The position numbers were made by a program, and so were the translations under genes. DNA of 64,000 nt from Styela clava (taxonomy: Eukaryota; Chordata; Ascidiacea; Stolidobranchia; Styelidae), in contig NC_135256.1 of the NCBI RefSeq assembly GCF_964204865.1, positions 22,534,703 through 22,598,702 on the forward strand, in the 5' to 3' direction. Below, piece by piece: positions 36,282 to 48,327 of this stretch. Within the stretch, counting starts at the first letter, position 1. Every line of letters begins with the position of its first letter. The notes under the pieces were generated by a model. It was not told the DNA's origin, did no database searches, and saw nothing but the letters and a program-made list of their open reading frames with translations.

Positions 36282-38840
36282 TTTAGCTAGAAAGCAAGCG
36301 AATCTAATTTCCAACGTCGTTCATCAGCAATTAACCAAAGCGATGAAATATGTCTGGTAAAATTTTATTAGTCTACGCTCAAAGCGTCAACGATTCCTTC
36401 GAGCCCAAGGGATGCGTCCCAACAGGTTTGGCCACATTTCAAGTGATTCTCCTTCTAAAGTTGTTATTTGTTTGATAAAATGTGGTTGTTTTACGTTTAT
36501 AATCGGTTGATTATCTTTAATCTAAATCTGAATCCATGAATTTATTACTTCATTAAATTGATCCGTTTATATCAGAGGAGTTCGTTAAGCTGTTTGTGGT
36601 AGTCCGCGAAAAGGTTTTCATTTAATGAATAACAATGCAGATTGATATAAATGTACAACTTAAAAATCATACATTTTCAATTAGAATTAAATTTAAAATA
36701 ATATTACATTTCAAATTATAAGGCACGAGTAAAACAAAAAAAAACTTTATTTAATAAACAGTCTCGACATAGTTCCGCTTGAATATTATTTATAATCACG
36801 TCCTAGTAAGATATAACCAGATATAACTACGTGGCCTACCAGAAATAACAGTGGCTCCGAAACTCGATTCACTAAAAAAAATTCAAAAGTCGGGGCACAC
36901 TCATTATATAACAAAGTTCTATATATATATTTTTTTGAAACTTCAATGCAATGAATGTACCTGCTTTTGATCGCTCTAATGCTTTTTCTGATTAAGCTTT
37001 ATTTGTGGTTTAGTTATTAGTCATTTGTACATATCCACTCGACCACAAAAAGTGTGAAAGCAGCTCGATCGCTTTTGAAAGATTATTTGAATGAATATAA
37101 ACCAGATATGAAACTTTATGTACTTGAAAATAGGCATTGTGGGAAGTACCGTAAAATAATTCTACTACCCTGAAGCAACTCTAGATTGTTTCTATAAAAA
37201 AAGGAACATAATTGACTTGGAAAACGAAATTTCTATATTCCAAGGTCTGGCGAACGTACAATATTTGTATTGACCTCGAGTAGTTTTCAAATGCGTTTCT
37301 AACAGTTTCTTAGCCGATACAATCACTTATTCAGGTATCAACTTTCATTCACGATTTTTATCACGATTAAAGTGGTATGGTATTATGTTACAACAAGATA
37401 TCTTCATTATCATATATTTTGGCAATGGCGGCAATTGACGTCAATTATTCTACCAAAATGGTTTCGCAATTGTGAATGTTTTCAAAGTCTCTGAATAAAG
37501 TTCATGGGACCAGCAACACATCATAATCTATTGTGTTCCGATTGGATCCAGATTGCCGCCACTATATTTCAGAATGGGGAATGTCTCTTATTGCATTAAT
37601 CATTTCACATTCAGATATTGAGCAAAAAACAGTCCGGTATTCCAGCATTTCCCATATGTCAGATTTGCTTGTTCCAAAATGCTATGCTCTTTCGAAAATG
37701 TTTTCGAGAAAAGACAAGTCTACTGCAAACTTCTCGGCGTAGTTTGATGTGATTGGTTTTTGCAAAACAATTGAACATGTGTTATACCAAGTAATATTTT
37801 CGTTATCATAAGTTGGGTTTTGTTCACCCCAAAAGTAACGTAATTTTCGATATACCGTGCCTCCAAACAATTGGAAAATATATGCTATAGTTTTACTCCA
37901 AAATCTTCGAAGACTATATCTAATTGGGAATCTCCGCATGTGTTTTGGTCGGTTCCATTACATTTGAACCCACGTACATTTGAACCCATGACAATTGCAC
38001 CGGTATGCTATTGCACCTATGGAATTTTTTTTGTTTCACGGATAGTTAAACCCATACTAACCCTAACCCATGGGTTTTAGCACCCGCATATAGATTGAAC
38101 CCGTGGATATACGCATGGGTTCAAATGTACATGGGTTCAAATGTACGGTCACCGTTTTGGTCCTATCATGAAACCAATATTTGTCTTAGAATCTCTTAGC
38201 TTCGGCATAGCGCTACTTTAGCAGTATCACAGAGGCCAAATTCGAAAGTCAAAATCTTACCTTGATCAAACAGATTACTTACAAGTTTGATATAACAAAG
38301 AAATAATTAGGATCAGTAAATATATCAAGTCAATGATATTATAGGTATATATAATGATTTTTCACGGTGATCGGCCTCTAACATAAACAGAAAGGGAAAT
38401 AGACGGTATTTTTTGAAACACGGTCGAGTGTAATCCGCCTTCATGCAGACATAATGTGGGTGTAAGCACCCGTCGAAAATGTAAGGCTGAAATTGATCCA
38501 TGGTTGTTTGAAGGAAGTTCAATTCGAATAGCTGATAAATGGACACAAAGATTAGATTGGTCATTGACATTTTTTCTGTATTGTTTATATTCACAAAAAA
38601 AAAAAAAATTTGCGATACACGAAATTTTGTTGAATGTTTTGTGGGTGTAAGATTCCGTTTGACGCTGAAAAGGGGCTCAAATGAATAAAGATTGTGAACC
38701 ACTGGTTCACACCATTATCCGATGCCGCCGCAGAATTTAATCGTAAACCAATGGAACCACTAAGCCGTATTGTTCAAATCACTCTGAAAATCTTCTTTAT
38801 CAGAGGTTTTTCGATGAACTGGATATTGTTCTCATTAACA
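36282..38840. repeat. tandem duplication, copy D
   Basis: Second copy of the unit described at 33330-35945. It carries the hAT-like terminus near 38690-38703 and, unlike copy C, the 204 bp inverted-repeat element at 37951-38154. The copies differ by frequent substitutions and small indels, so the duplication is not recent. Confidence 0.7.
37951..38154. mobile_element. 204 bp inverted-repeat element with 9 bp target duplication
   Basis: Flanked by gttttggtc at 37942-37950 and 38155-38163. Inside each end the phrase ACATTTGAACCCA occurs twice, in inverted orientation, so each arm is itself a short tandem repeat. A 9 bp duplication points to a Mutator-like or similar superfamily rather than hAT. 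No coding capacity. Confidence 0.85.
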
Positions 38841-39075
38841 CAAGTATGAAAATGGGGAAATGAATCATACAGATTTTAATTTCCCCTGGTTCAGAAGTGA
38901 CTTGGCGCCGCGGACGGTTACAATTGTTCGCAGATGTGCAAATAAGCAGTAAGAAAGGTAAGGGTATCTAGGTGGATGGGCGAGTATGCATTAAACATGT
39001 TGTAACATGGTAATGATAAAAAAATATTGGTGATTTTTTTTTTCTATTTTCTTTACATATACTGATTGTCGTCAG

Positions 39076-39449
39076 TAGGGCTGGGCATTTTCGAATACCT
39101 GATGATTTCAGAATCGAATCGAATAATTTTTTCGAATCGAATCGAATCTCGAATACTTGAAAGGTATGAAATTTTATGTAACTTTCTTATTATTTTAGGT
39201 CCTCTAGACACATAAATTACTGGAAACATAGAATACATCACTGACAATAAACAAAAAAACACGTTTTCATCAATACCTCAATACAGAAAAGAGTCATATG
39301 TCAGAATTGTGTTGAAAAAATATGGCTTCAATGATAAAAAATTGAGAAATTTACCTCGACCATTGGCGGAAAGAGTAAAACAAGATGACGGCGATTCGAA
39401 AATTTGCTCTCAACCGATTCGAATATTCGATTCGAAATGCCCAGCCCTA
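39076..39449. mobile_element. 374 bp hAT-like MITE, perfect 8 bp target duplication
   Basis: Termini are TAGGGCTGGGCATTTTCGAA and, from the other strand, TAGGGCTGGGCATTTCGAAT. The flanking octamer gtcgtcag occurs at 39068-39075 and 39450-39457. The left arm contains repeated cgaatcgaat motifs. Non-autonomous; no frame. Confidence 0.9.
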
Positions 39450-39457
39450 GTCGTCAG

Positions 39458-41103
39458 TATCTATTGTTGACTGAGAGTGTATATTGAAGTCGATTGCTTC
39501 ATTTTTCCCGAGTTTCAATAAATCAGAGCAGTTTTTGTGAACTATAGGAGGGAAGCGGAGAGAAAAAAGTTGGATGTGATAATTTGAATAGGTCTTTCAG
39601 TAAGGGAGTATTGTTTTACATTTTAAACAGAAATCTACAATTGCTTTGAGCTAAGGAAATTCATCTGTTTCCCTGGATATAAACTGTATAATTTATTGGC
39701 GTTGAGGTGGGTCAATGTTTCAAGCATACCTTATTTGCAGGATTTCAAAGACTCTGAATGCTTGTGCATCAACCCTCATAATCTTCGGAGTAACAGAGTT
39801 CTGGTTTTAACACGAGCATCCAGTGGCAAGTGTCTTTGATCTTAGCAAATGCTCAATATCTACACATCAATCGTTACCTAATGCAGATAATTATCTAACT
39901 GAAACAAAGAAAAAACTGTACCAAAGTGATATTTTGTCTGTTTATATTTCAGAATGTATATTGTCTGTGCCACAAAATCTTCGATATATGTCGTAGCCAA
40001 GTGGGGGCCAGAACAAAACTTAATTTTTAATAAAATTTGGGAGTCACGCCCAATAGAAGTATTTGTGGTACTAAACTATACCAGACCCCATTTGTATTAG
40101 CACAAAGTAACTTAGCGACATCAGCGACTCCGATTGCTTATGGTTTACAGTGGCAGTGACTCGACTACAAATCGCTATTCAAATTTCCTATGAATGACTC
40201 AAACTTCACCGAACCCCTCAAACCCCTCGCCAACAGTTTGAGCCAACTTATTCTATAACTTATTTATTCTATTCGTCCTGAGCTCTTGAACATGAAGGCT
40301 AAATTTTTCTAGCAAGACAGCGAGCACAGCTAAGTTGTAACATTGTTTATCTGCAATTAACTCATGTGGCAAAATTAGTAAACGGGCGGGCAATCTTTTA
40401 TTAATTAGCGCTCAAAACACCAAAGATAATGATTGAGGCGATTTTAAACATTATTCATTTGGGTCACCACGATCGCGGCAGTTTTTTAGGCCTGATTCGA
40501 AGCTGAAACATTTCAGCTGTAAGGAAACGACAATACTTTTAAAATATTACAGTATTAGAAAACGCTCGTACGAGAAATCGATGTTAGCTAAAATAAGAAA
40601 AAGTTGATGAAGTTAGACAGCTTTGAAATTAATAAAATAACTCATTCATATTGAATAACTTTATTCAACAAATATTCAGTATCCTTCGACCGCTCTACTA
40701 AAAATTGAAATAAATATATAAACATCTGCTTCCTCCTTCGCTGATCGAATGGATTTCCAGCCTTATTTCTTTCTCTACAAGGTTGTTTACGTGAAATGTT
40801 TATTTTCAACTACACTGGTTTTTGGTAAGGATAAAGGTTTGGGGACAACAACAGTCATGCAGCCTCTCATTCTGGCAGAATGGGGAGTTGCATCCAGTAC
40901 ATTTTCTAACCAAAATAACTCTTCTAAGAGTGTTAGTAAGTGATCACTAGAACACTTGGAATCCATGCGTGAATTAAATATATTTCTTTATCAGATTTCA
41001 AGATATAGGGTGATATGATTAGATATAGTTAAACAACACTCAATAAAGTATATAGCATATTGCAACGAAGATGCATTTGAAAAAAAAGAAATTGTAGTTC
41101 TAT
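39458..41103. other. intergenic, no gene recognised
   Basis: AT-rich, with no persuasive exon. Near 40315-40360 a phrase resembling the repeat unit (agacagcgagcaca, ttgtttatctgcaattaac) suggests another decayed copy of the 33-38 kb repeat. Confidence 0.35.
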
Positions 41104-44100
41104 TCAACATCCAGTGCATGATGGATTGGGACGTTCTGTTTGACCGCACTTCGACTGTGGTCGAACCTGATAAAAAAGCAAAGAATTTCAAAAAGGTATT
41201 CACATTTGTTATGTGCATCATTTACGACTGAGAATCTAGCAGCCTTCATAGAGAGTTGATATGATGATACAATGTGAATACATTGGTGATGTTTAAACCC
41301 AATGTTTGGGCGGGAGCAACACAGTGTCCACCCCAACTTGTACTTCATTCATTTATGCCTAAAAAATTTGCTATGATTAAATTTTGTAGGCAAATTTTGG
41401 ACAACTGTTGAATTATCAAATCAGGTGACTAATAGTAACTATAAGCAAATTTTGTTCACAAAAACGAATATAAGCAATATCTTCCAGCTCCGTCAAAACT
41501 GCTAATAACGTGGTGTAATAAAAAAAAACTTTTCGACATGACCTTTGGACATTTGTTGTAGCGCAACCGATTGGACTTAGCGATACTTGGCGATAATATT
41601 CCGTTACTATCAAGTAAACAAAAACTAGAAATGCTGGTTGGCACATAATAAAAAAAATAAATAATAAATAGTAATAAATTTTAACTTACTTGTTGATACT
41701 TATCACCTCCTACGTTAAACCAGCAGCTTCTAGTATCTCTGCATAATCCGCCCATTCTCCTACACTTCCATTGGGTCCAAACATATGTCGTTGCTGAAAA
41801 AAAGTTATTAGATAAACAATCATACAAATATGAACATGTACTTTATTTATCAATGTATATATATATATAGTTTTAAATTTATCTACCTACGTTGTCAGAT
41901 ACGTAAACGTGTATTCACTGATTATTTCATTCACTGATTATTTCATTTCACCTTAGATTTGATACTATTATGATGATCTCACTGATTTTCAAAAACGAAT
42001 TAGACCAACGATAGTTTGTTACATCCACCCAACTTGCACTTAAGCGCAGACATTTGCTATAAGTTCTCATAGGAAAAGATCTACATTTGCACGTATGGAC
42101 TCTCTGTGTGTTTTGTTATTTCAAAGCACTACTAGTACTGAGAATTCAGTTCTGAAGTTTTTAAAACATAATTCACTCACGACACTGTGTGGGACCACAT
42201 GGTACGAATCTTTGTGTAGAAGCTTTGGCATCGCCACATAATATAACTGGAGCAGACCGACCGTCAGGGAATCGACAACGTCTTATTTCTTCCCGAAACA
42301 GATTTGGACCACAAGATGCTTCACATTGTGTAATAGGTGACCAATCGGTCCAGTACGCATCACCTGAAACTTTAGGTAAAATGACGATATTATGATACTC
42401 AGTAGCATATTTGCACTGAACCAAAAATTATTTTTATAGGTTATTTATTGTTTGAGATTTCAGTGCTTACGATTTAGGATTAGTCAATGATAGCCATAGA
42501 ACACACCTGGTGGCTGTGGAAGACATTGAGATGGTCTGATGCAGCGATCACTTTTTTCATCTGGCTTTACCATTCCAGAAGGGCAGACGCATTTTTTGAA
42601 ATTGCATCCACGTTGACATCCAACGGGATTTCGATTTGCACAAGTAGGCTGACACATAGATGGGCAGAGTTGATATATTTTTCCGTTTTCGCAATTCCCT
42701 GAAATGTTAAGTTTTTTAAATATTTTAAATGCCTAATTCTACAAAATTAATTATGTTCATCACGCGGAGGAGACGTTGGGCAAACTTCTATATGAAACCA
42801 GTACTTCAGCGCTGAAACATTATGTCCGGTATTTCGAAACATAAAGTCAGTAAGTAAATTGGATTTGACAACATGTTCCACGTCAAAGTAGAAACTTTAG
42901 GCAAATTGTTTGTTAAAGTAAGGATTCATTTCACAAAAGTGGTTGGTTCATGCCTAATTTTTTCTTGAAAATCACATAAGATGTTGGTCAATTATCTAGT
43001 TTAAGGAAACGGAGAAATATATATACGACGTAATAAAAGTTGCTGCTTTTCAGGCTCATTAATACATATACTGCTATAGCGAGTTTTTGGAGCAACTGAA
43101 ATATTTGTCTGTTCGATATTTACATATCTGCTAACAAACATTGGTTAACCAGTAGACTACTGAATATAACTCACGTGGACATGCTCCTTCTTTAACACAT
43201 TCCTTGTTTTCGAGACTTAATTGAATGTAACCAGTGGGGCATCCGCAAGTATATTCAGACGTACATTGCACAGAACACGGAAAAGGTTTTTCCGCGCATG
43301 TTGCTGGACATTTTGATTTGCACCTCATCAATACTCCGGGAGCTTTACAATCTGTGGATGAAAAATATTTATTAGAATCTCGTACCATGGAAACTGTTTT
43401 TAGGCCTATAACATATACTATTGGTCTTTTAGGAGCTCTCTTATGGATCAGGAAAAAAAAAAATTACCAGATGATGTTGATGTTGTCTCTGGTTTTGTAA
43501 TAGACGGACGAGGCTCAGTTATCGTTGAGTCGCACGTATTTATGATTTTACGTAGATATACATCACTGCGAGTTGCCAATTTGTATACTTCTACTAAATC
43601 ATCTCTCCAATCTGATTCGGGACTTTCTTTTTCACAAAAAGTATCCACATACAGCATAGGAACGAGGCACCATTGTTCTTGCGGTATCGTAGGTACTGTT
43701 CTGAATATTGCGTAATATTTTAGCGGAATTTTTGTATTATATGGCATCATACACACTGCTGTAGTCTTTAAAATTCTGTTCGTTTTAAAAAATATTTTGA
43801 CAAATTAATTAATCTAATTAATCTTTCTTTATACTTTCATTTCTTGCAATTAATATTTTTCAATTACATGACAGAATTATATCAAAATTTGAATAAAGTA
43901 ATTTGAGAGAGCATATCACACCACATACTATATCTCTTTAACATGTAAATTAGGTAAATTAAAAAATAACGATTTTTTGATATTACCGACAATAGGAGTA
44001 ATGATTCTGAAGAAAGATAGAGACGCTATTTATATCGAATCCGTTCCATGAAGGAAATTGACTAGTAGAAACTTGAACATTTTGTACTAAGCAAGTCGAA

Positions 44101-45598
44101 AATGATTTCTTTTTTATTTTGATTTCTCCATGCTTTTCGTCGCTACCAATCGATTTCATCTTTCTTGGACGCACTTCAGGTGCTGAAAGTATAATAGTAA
44201 TTTTGAATTACACCGAGAAAGAAGTTGATAGTGCTAAGTGCGCCTCTGGAAAATTAACGGAATTGTGTTAAACACAGCTAATATATCATTGAATATTTTA
44301 CCTGATGTTATTTAATATAAATGTTCTGTTGCTTTTTATTTCAAATGCTGTGCTTACGTATCAATAAATTACGTTTATTTTCTGTTAAGCAGTCTCACCC
44401 TCTATTACGTAATTGTTACGTAACAATAGAGGTAGACACTACTTGCACTTCACTACTTGAAAAGTGTTCGCGTTTTTTTCGGAACTCCTAGTTCCGACTC
44501 CAACATTTAAGGTTAAAATCAGAGTATTTACCCCAGCAAGTTCCGTCCCAGTCACATATACATTGTGCTAATGGTGTCTCAAATGGAGAGTCATCCTTTA
44601 GCAGAATTGGTATTGCATTAATCCAGCATGAGGCAACGTCGTAGATTCCTCTACAAATTAATTATAAAATGTACGCTAATGACGTAATTGAAATTGGATA
44701 ATAAAAAAAAACAGTAAACATCTCTTTTCGAAAATACTTTATCTGACTTTCCCGAAATGTACTCAATATGCGAATTCTCGAGGTGAAAAGATTTTCCTAT
44801 ATGCGATTAAACCTATTTATACTCATTTAGCAATATTCTTGATAAAACCTAAATTATTATGTCAACGTTAGTGCCATATTGTTACAATCATGTCGTATTT
44901 TTTCAATCTAGTTAGTACATGATTCAAAAAACAAACATAAATTATGCTTGAATAACTTACGCACAAACCCTTTCTCTTATCCTTTTGTACCAAACACTGT
45001 CTCTTAGAACATATACCACAACACTTCGCAACGAAGGTAAAATTCCACTGGACGCTTGGCGAAGTTGGGGGCAGTTTCCCATAAAATTTGCGAGATCCTG
45101 ATCGAAATTAATCGCATTTCGTCTACTACATCCTGTTTATATTGAAAAATGCATTCTTTTATACTCGTATTGCGTATAAGCAGATTGTATATATAATAAA
45201 ATTACCTAACACCGCATAGTTTGTCAGCAAAAAGTTATTTTAGGCAAATATGTTGAATACATGAATGTAAGTGTGTGTGGAATGTGAAGGGATATTGTGT
45301 AGTGAGTTCAATGATACACGACGACATCTTTACAAATAAATCAACATCAAATTCTTACAGAAAAACCGAAGCAAAAAAAATCATATTGAGCATCGCAATT
45401 CTAACCAGTCATTATTGTCATTGTATTTCAACACAAATTGTTCGTGATTTAAGAGGCATAGATTTTTGCTTTTCAAAAAATATAAAATCAACTCAAAACT
45501 CAATTAAAATATTCAAATCAATGGTACTTTATCTTACCTTCTGTAAATTTGCAACAAGCGGCAAGAGAAACAGCAAACACCACAAAACTAATTTTCAT
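41104..45598 (-). CDS. T3: secreted protein, novel N-module, two TIL domains, one TSP1
   Basis: Ten exons in transcript order: 45598-45538, 45132-44961, 44650-44532, 44182-43987, 43700-43468, 43351-43175, 42698-42507, 42363-42181, 41793-41690, 41166-41104. Border phases 1,2,1,2,1,1,1,1,0 agree throughout and the sum is 1500 nt, 499 residues. Domains: signal peptide (SFVVFAVSLAACC); an unrecognised N-terminal module of about 200 residues shared with T2 and T1 (PSLRSVV, LRDSVWY, ASCWI, CICDWD); a Thr/Ser/Pro linker; two ten-cysteine trypsin-inhibitor-like domains (residues about 261-319 and 320-383); a TSP1 repeat (YWTDWS, CEASCG, about 384-444); and a basic Cys-containing tail ending CTGC. No transmembrane segment. 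Likely an extracellular matrix, mucus or defence protein. The protease-inhibitor role is inferred from the TIL fold only. Confidence 0.85.
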
Positions 45599-45620
45599 AT
45601 TTCTTTCTGATATAAGTAGG

Positions 45621-45630
45621 CTTATATATA
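45621..45630 (-). promoter_or_regulatory. TATA box of T3
   Basis: Minus strand reads TATATATAAG about 23-32 bp before the start codon at 45598. The very short distance implies a minimal 5' untranslated region, or a different start of transcription. Confidence 0.4.
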
Positions 45631-45718
45631 GATACTGTTATTCAAACCCGGTTTCAGCCGATATTTAGGAGTATCATACGCTATGATCAATAAGTGAGTA
45701 TATATATATATATATGTA

Positions 45719-46023
45719 TCAGGTTGGTCGTTAAAAAAGCAGAAAGTATTTAGGTCAAATGCAATCACGTATAAAATGCGTGCTAACTCATTTCTTTCTC
45801 GATACGTTTTTATTTAGTTTAGGTTCTGGATTGTTTTCGGTTGATACCTTTTGGGTTGTACTAGATTAAAACACTGCTCTGAAGTACACGGACGACATAT
45901 TGAGTCTTTAATTGAGCTGTAAGTATGGTATAACATATTATGCATTTGAAAAAACTTTGTAAAAAGTTATTGTTTGTAAAGTAGTTGTTTGACAAATATT
46001 CTGTTTTTCTAACGACCACTCTG
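45719..46023. mobile_element. TA-flanked inverted-repeat element (Tc1/mariner-like MITE)
   Basis: The left end TCAGGTTGGTCGTTAAAAAA and, from the right end, CAGAGTGGTCGTTAGAAAAA form imperfect inverted repeats over about 30 bp. TA sits on both outer sides. About 305 bp, no transposase frame. It lies just upstream of T3. Confidence 0.6.
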
Positions 46024-48295
46024 TATATACATATATATATAATTGCAATCTAAAACTGCATTGGTATGATTACTTCTATCTTTCAACTTAGAAGAAGATA
46101 TAATGAAACAATCCTGAGATATAAAACTAAGTGGAGTCTTTTAATTATCTAAAACTTGTTATAGCATATATCGACCCTTAATACTCAACAGTTAGTAATA
46201 ACAAATTTCATTCTATTCATAGATTAGGATAAATGGCTTCAATGACGAAGCATTGGATTTCCGTATGGCCTGCGGGCAGGCGTCATTTAATATGAATATA
46301 AATCTTACATCAAACAGTTGTGTCCATTACCATTTATTGACTTTTCGATTTTCTGATAAATAGAAGTTGTAATGGGTGCTACAACGAAAACATGCTCACG
46401 TGGGCTACGATTCTTGCAATCGAATGTAAAAATGTAGACTTTCGCTCTAAATCGTTATACGATTCATTAAAATATTATGCTTAAAAACAAGTACACATCT
46501 CTGTAACGCCATTATCACTTTTCTTTTAGTCGACAACATCTAACAGCAGGCATATCTGATATACATTTGTTTACCTGGTATAGCATGGTGTAACTGGTAT
46601 AGCATGATTTATATATAGAATCTTGCATGAAATCTACTTTCTCTATAGGAGTCTTCACATCAGCCCACTAAAACTGTCAGAAATAATATTTTCACAAAAT
46701 ATAAGTCTGTTATTGGTTCATTCAATAACGTCTTTGTTCACAAATAGTAATAAATTGATAGTAGTTTAATGGTACGGCGATTGTTGGATTTTGAAAATCT
46801 TCGAGGTACGATTAGCGATGACCTTTTTACCATCGTCTTTTATTGGAAACATCCTTGAATGCAAACCGCATAGAACCGGGCTAGTAAAACCCGTATTTTT
46901 CTCGAAAGTTTCCATTCACTCTCAGATATGTGCTCTACCGCAGTAATTCTCCAAGTGGTCGATATCGCCTCCAGATGATGAATGAGATGAAACAGGGGCC
47001 GAAAGCTCCGGAGGGGGCAAAAAGGGGACGATAGCGCATTTTCGAATAGTCAGAATTAGAATTATTGCAAAATTTGAATTTGAAATTTGAAATTTGAAAA
47101 TTGAAAATTGAAATTTGAAAATTTGAAAAATTGTTTATGTGCCGATGTGGACTTGCCGATCTGGACTTGAGTAATATTTCCCTAATTTTGAGTTCATGAG
47201 GTTTTTTTTTCAAAATGCGCCTCGCCAAAAAATGTTTGTGAATCAATACACTCCTACTATCTCACTGTGAGGAATATAACAGCAGAGATCGCTATCGAGG
47301 TGTACTCATTCCCTTCGGCTTTGTATCTGTCATACCGGACTGACAGACCCCTATTCCCTATTTATGCCAATAATTTGAAAATCCGCCTGACTTTAAGTTT
47401 GCCGAAGGAACAAAATATCCCAAAAGATTTATAAATGAAAGTAGTGCGAAATTGGTGGACTCATTCTTAAGGTCTTCTGACAGTGGCGTATCTAGAGAAA
47501 ATGGCACCGATGGCAAAGTTTGAATATTCCCCCCAAATATTTTCCGGTGGTCCCTAAATCAATAATACCGTACCGAATGTAATCTTTTGTTGTATATAGG
47601 CACTTCGATTCATGCCCAGCAGTTTCTTTCGGTGTGGATGAACGTTTAAAAATATATTGATTTTCTTTCTGATTCTCTAGTAATAAGAGTGTTTACTGCC
47701 CCTCAAATATCTAAATATCAAGTGAAGTTTAGTTGGATATTGAACGACCTAAAATAGCTTTCTAAACTTCAGATAATTAACGCTGTATTCAGCCAGACTA
47801 CACACAACTTCTTTTCTTTCTATTCGAAACTACCGTAGGCACGACACACAGTCTGATACCACTGCCCTAGGGAACTCGAACCCGCACATTGCAATCAGAG
47901 ATCTCTTGCAACTTAGAGTTTAGATAATAGTTGATCTCGCGTTGTTTACTTCAATTTTAAACTTTTTATAATAAATCATGTACGGCTGCATGTGTACCTC
48001 AATGGAACCAGAAAAATAAATATCCGACTGGAAAAGCACAATAAAAACTGGAATCAAACTTTATGCCAGATAGTTTAAAAGTCCATTTTCAAATCAAGGT
48101 TTCATTTATTTCAATAGACAAATTTACACTACTTTTATAAACTTCAAAAACATATAATTGGTGATTTTGATTTGTTGTACATCATCTTCAATAAACTTGC
48201 CCTACAATTCAATGAATATATGGCAGTGTAACACTCCAAAAAGTAGCACAAATTAACATTAAACCAAAACTTTATTAGTAGTTCGATCTAGTTAG
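46024..48295. other. intergenic between T3 and T2, with low-complexity tract
   Basis: No exon seen. At about 47068-47135 there is a run of gaaatttgaaaattgaaa-type units, a minisatellite-like tract. Near 46990 a small GC-rich patch (ctccggagggggc) could be a decayed hAT end. Confidence 0.45.
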
Positions 48296-48327
48296 TTTAT
48301 TCTTGTCCACTTTTCTTTTGCCGCCAT

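Noticed and set aside
46935-47246. 103-codon minus-strand frame
   Set aside because: Built mainly on a low-complexity aaatttg tract; no gene structure around it.
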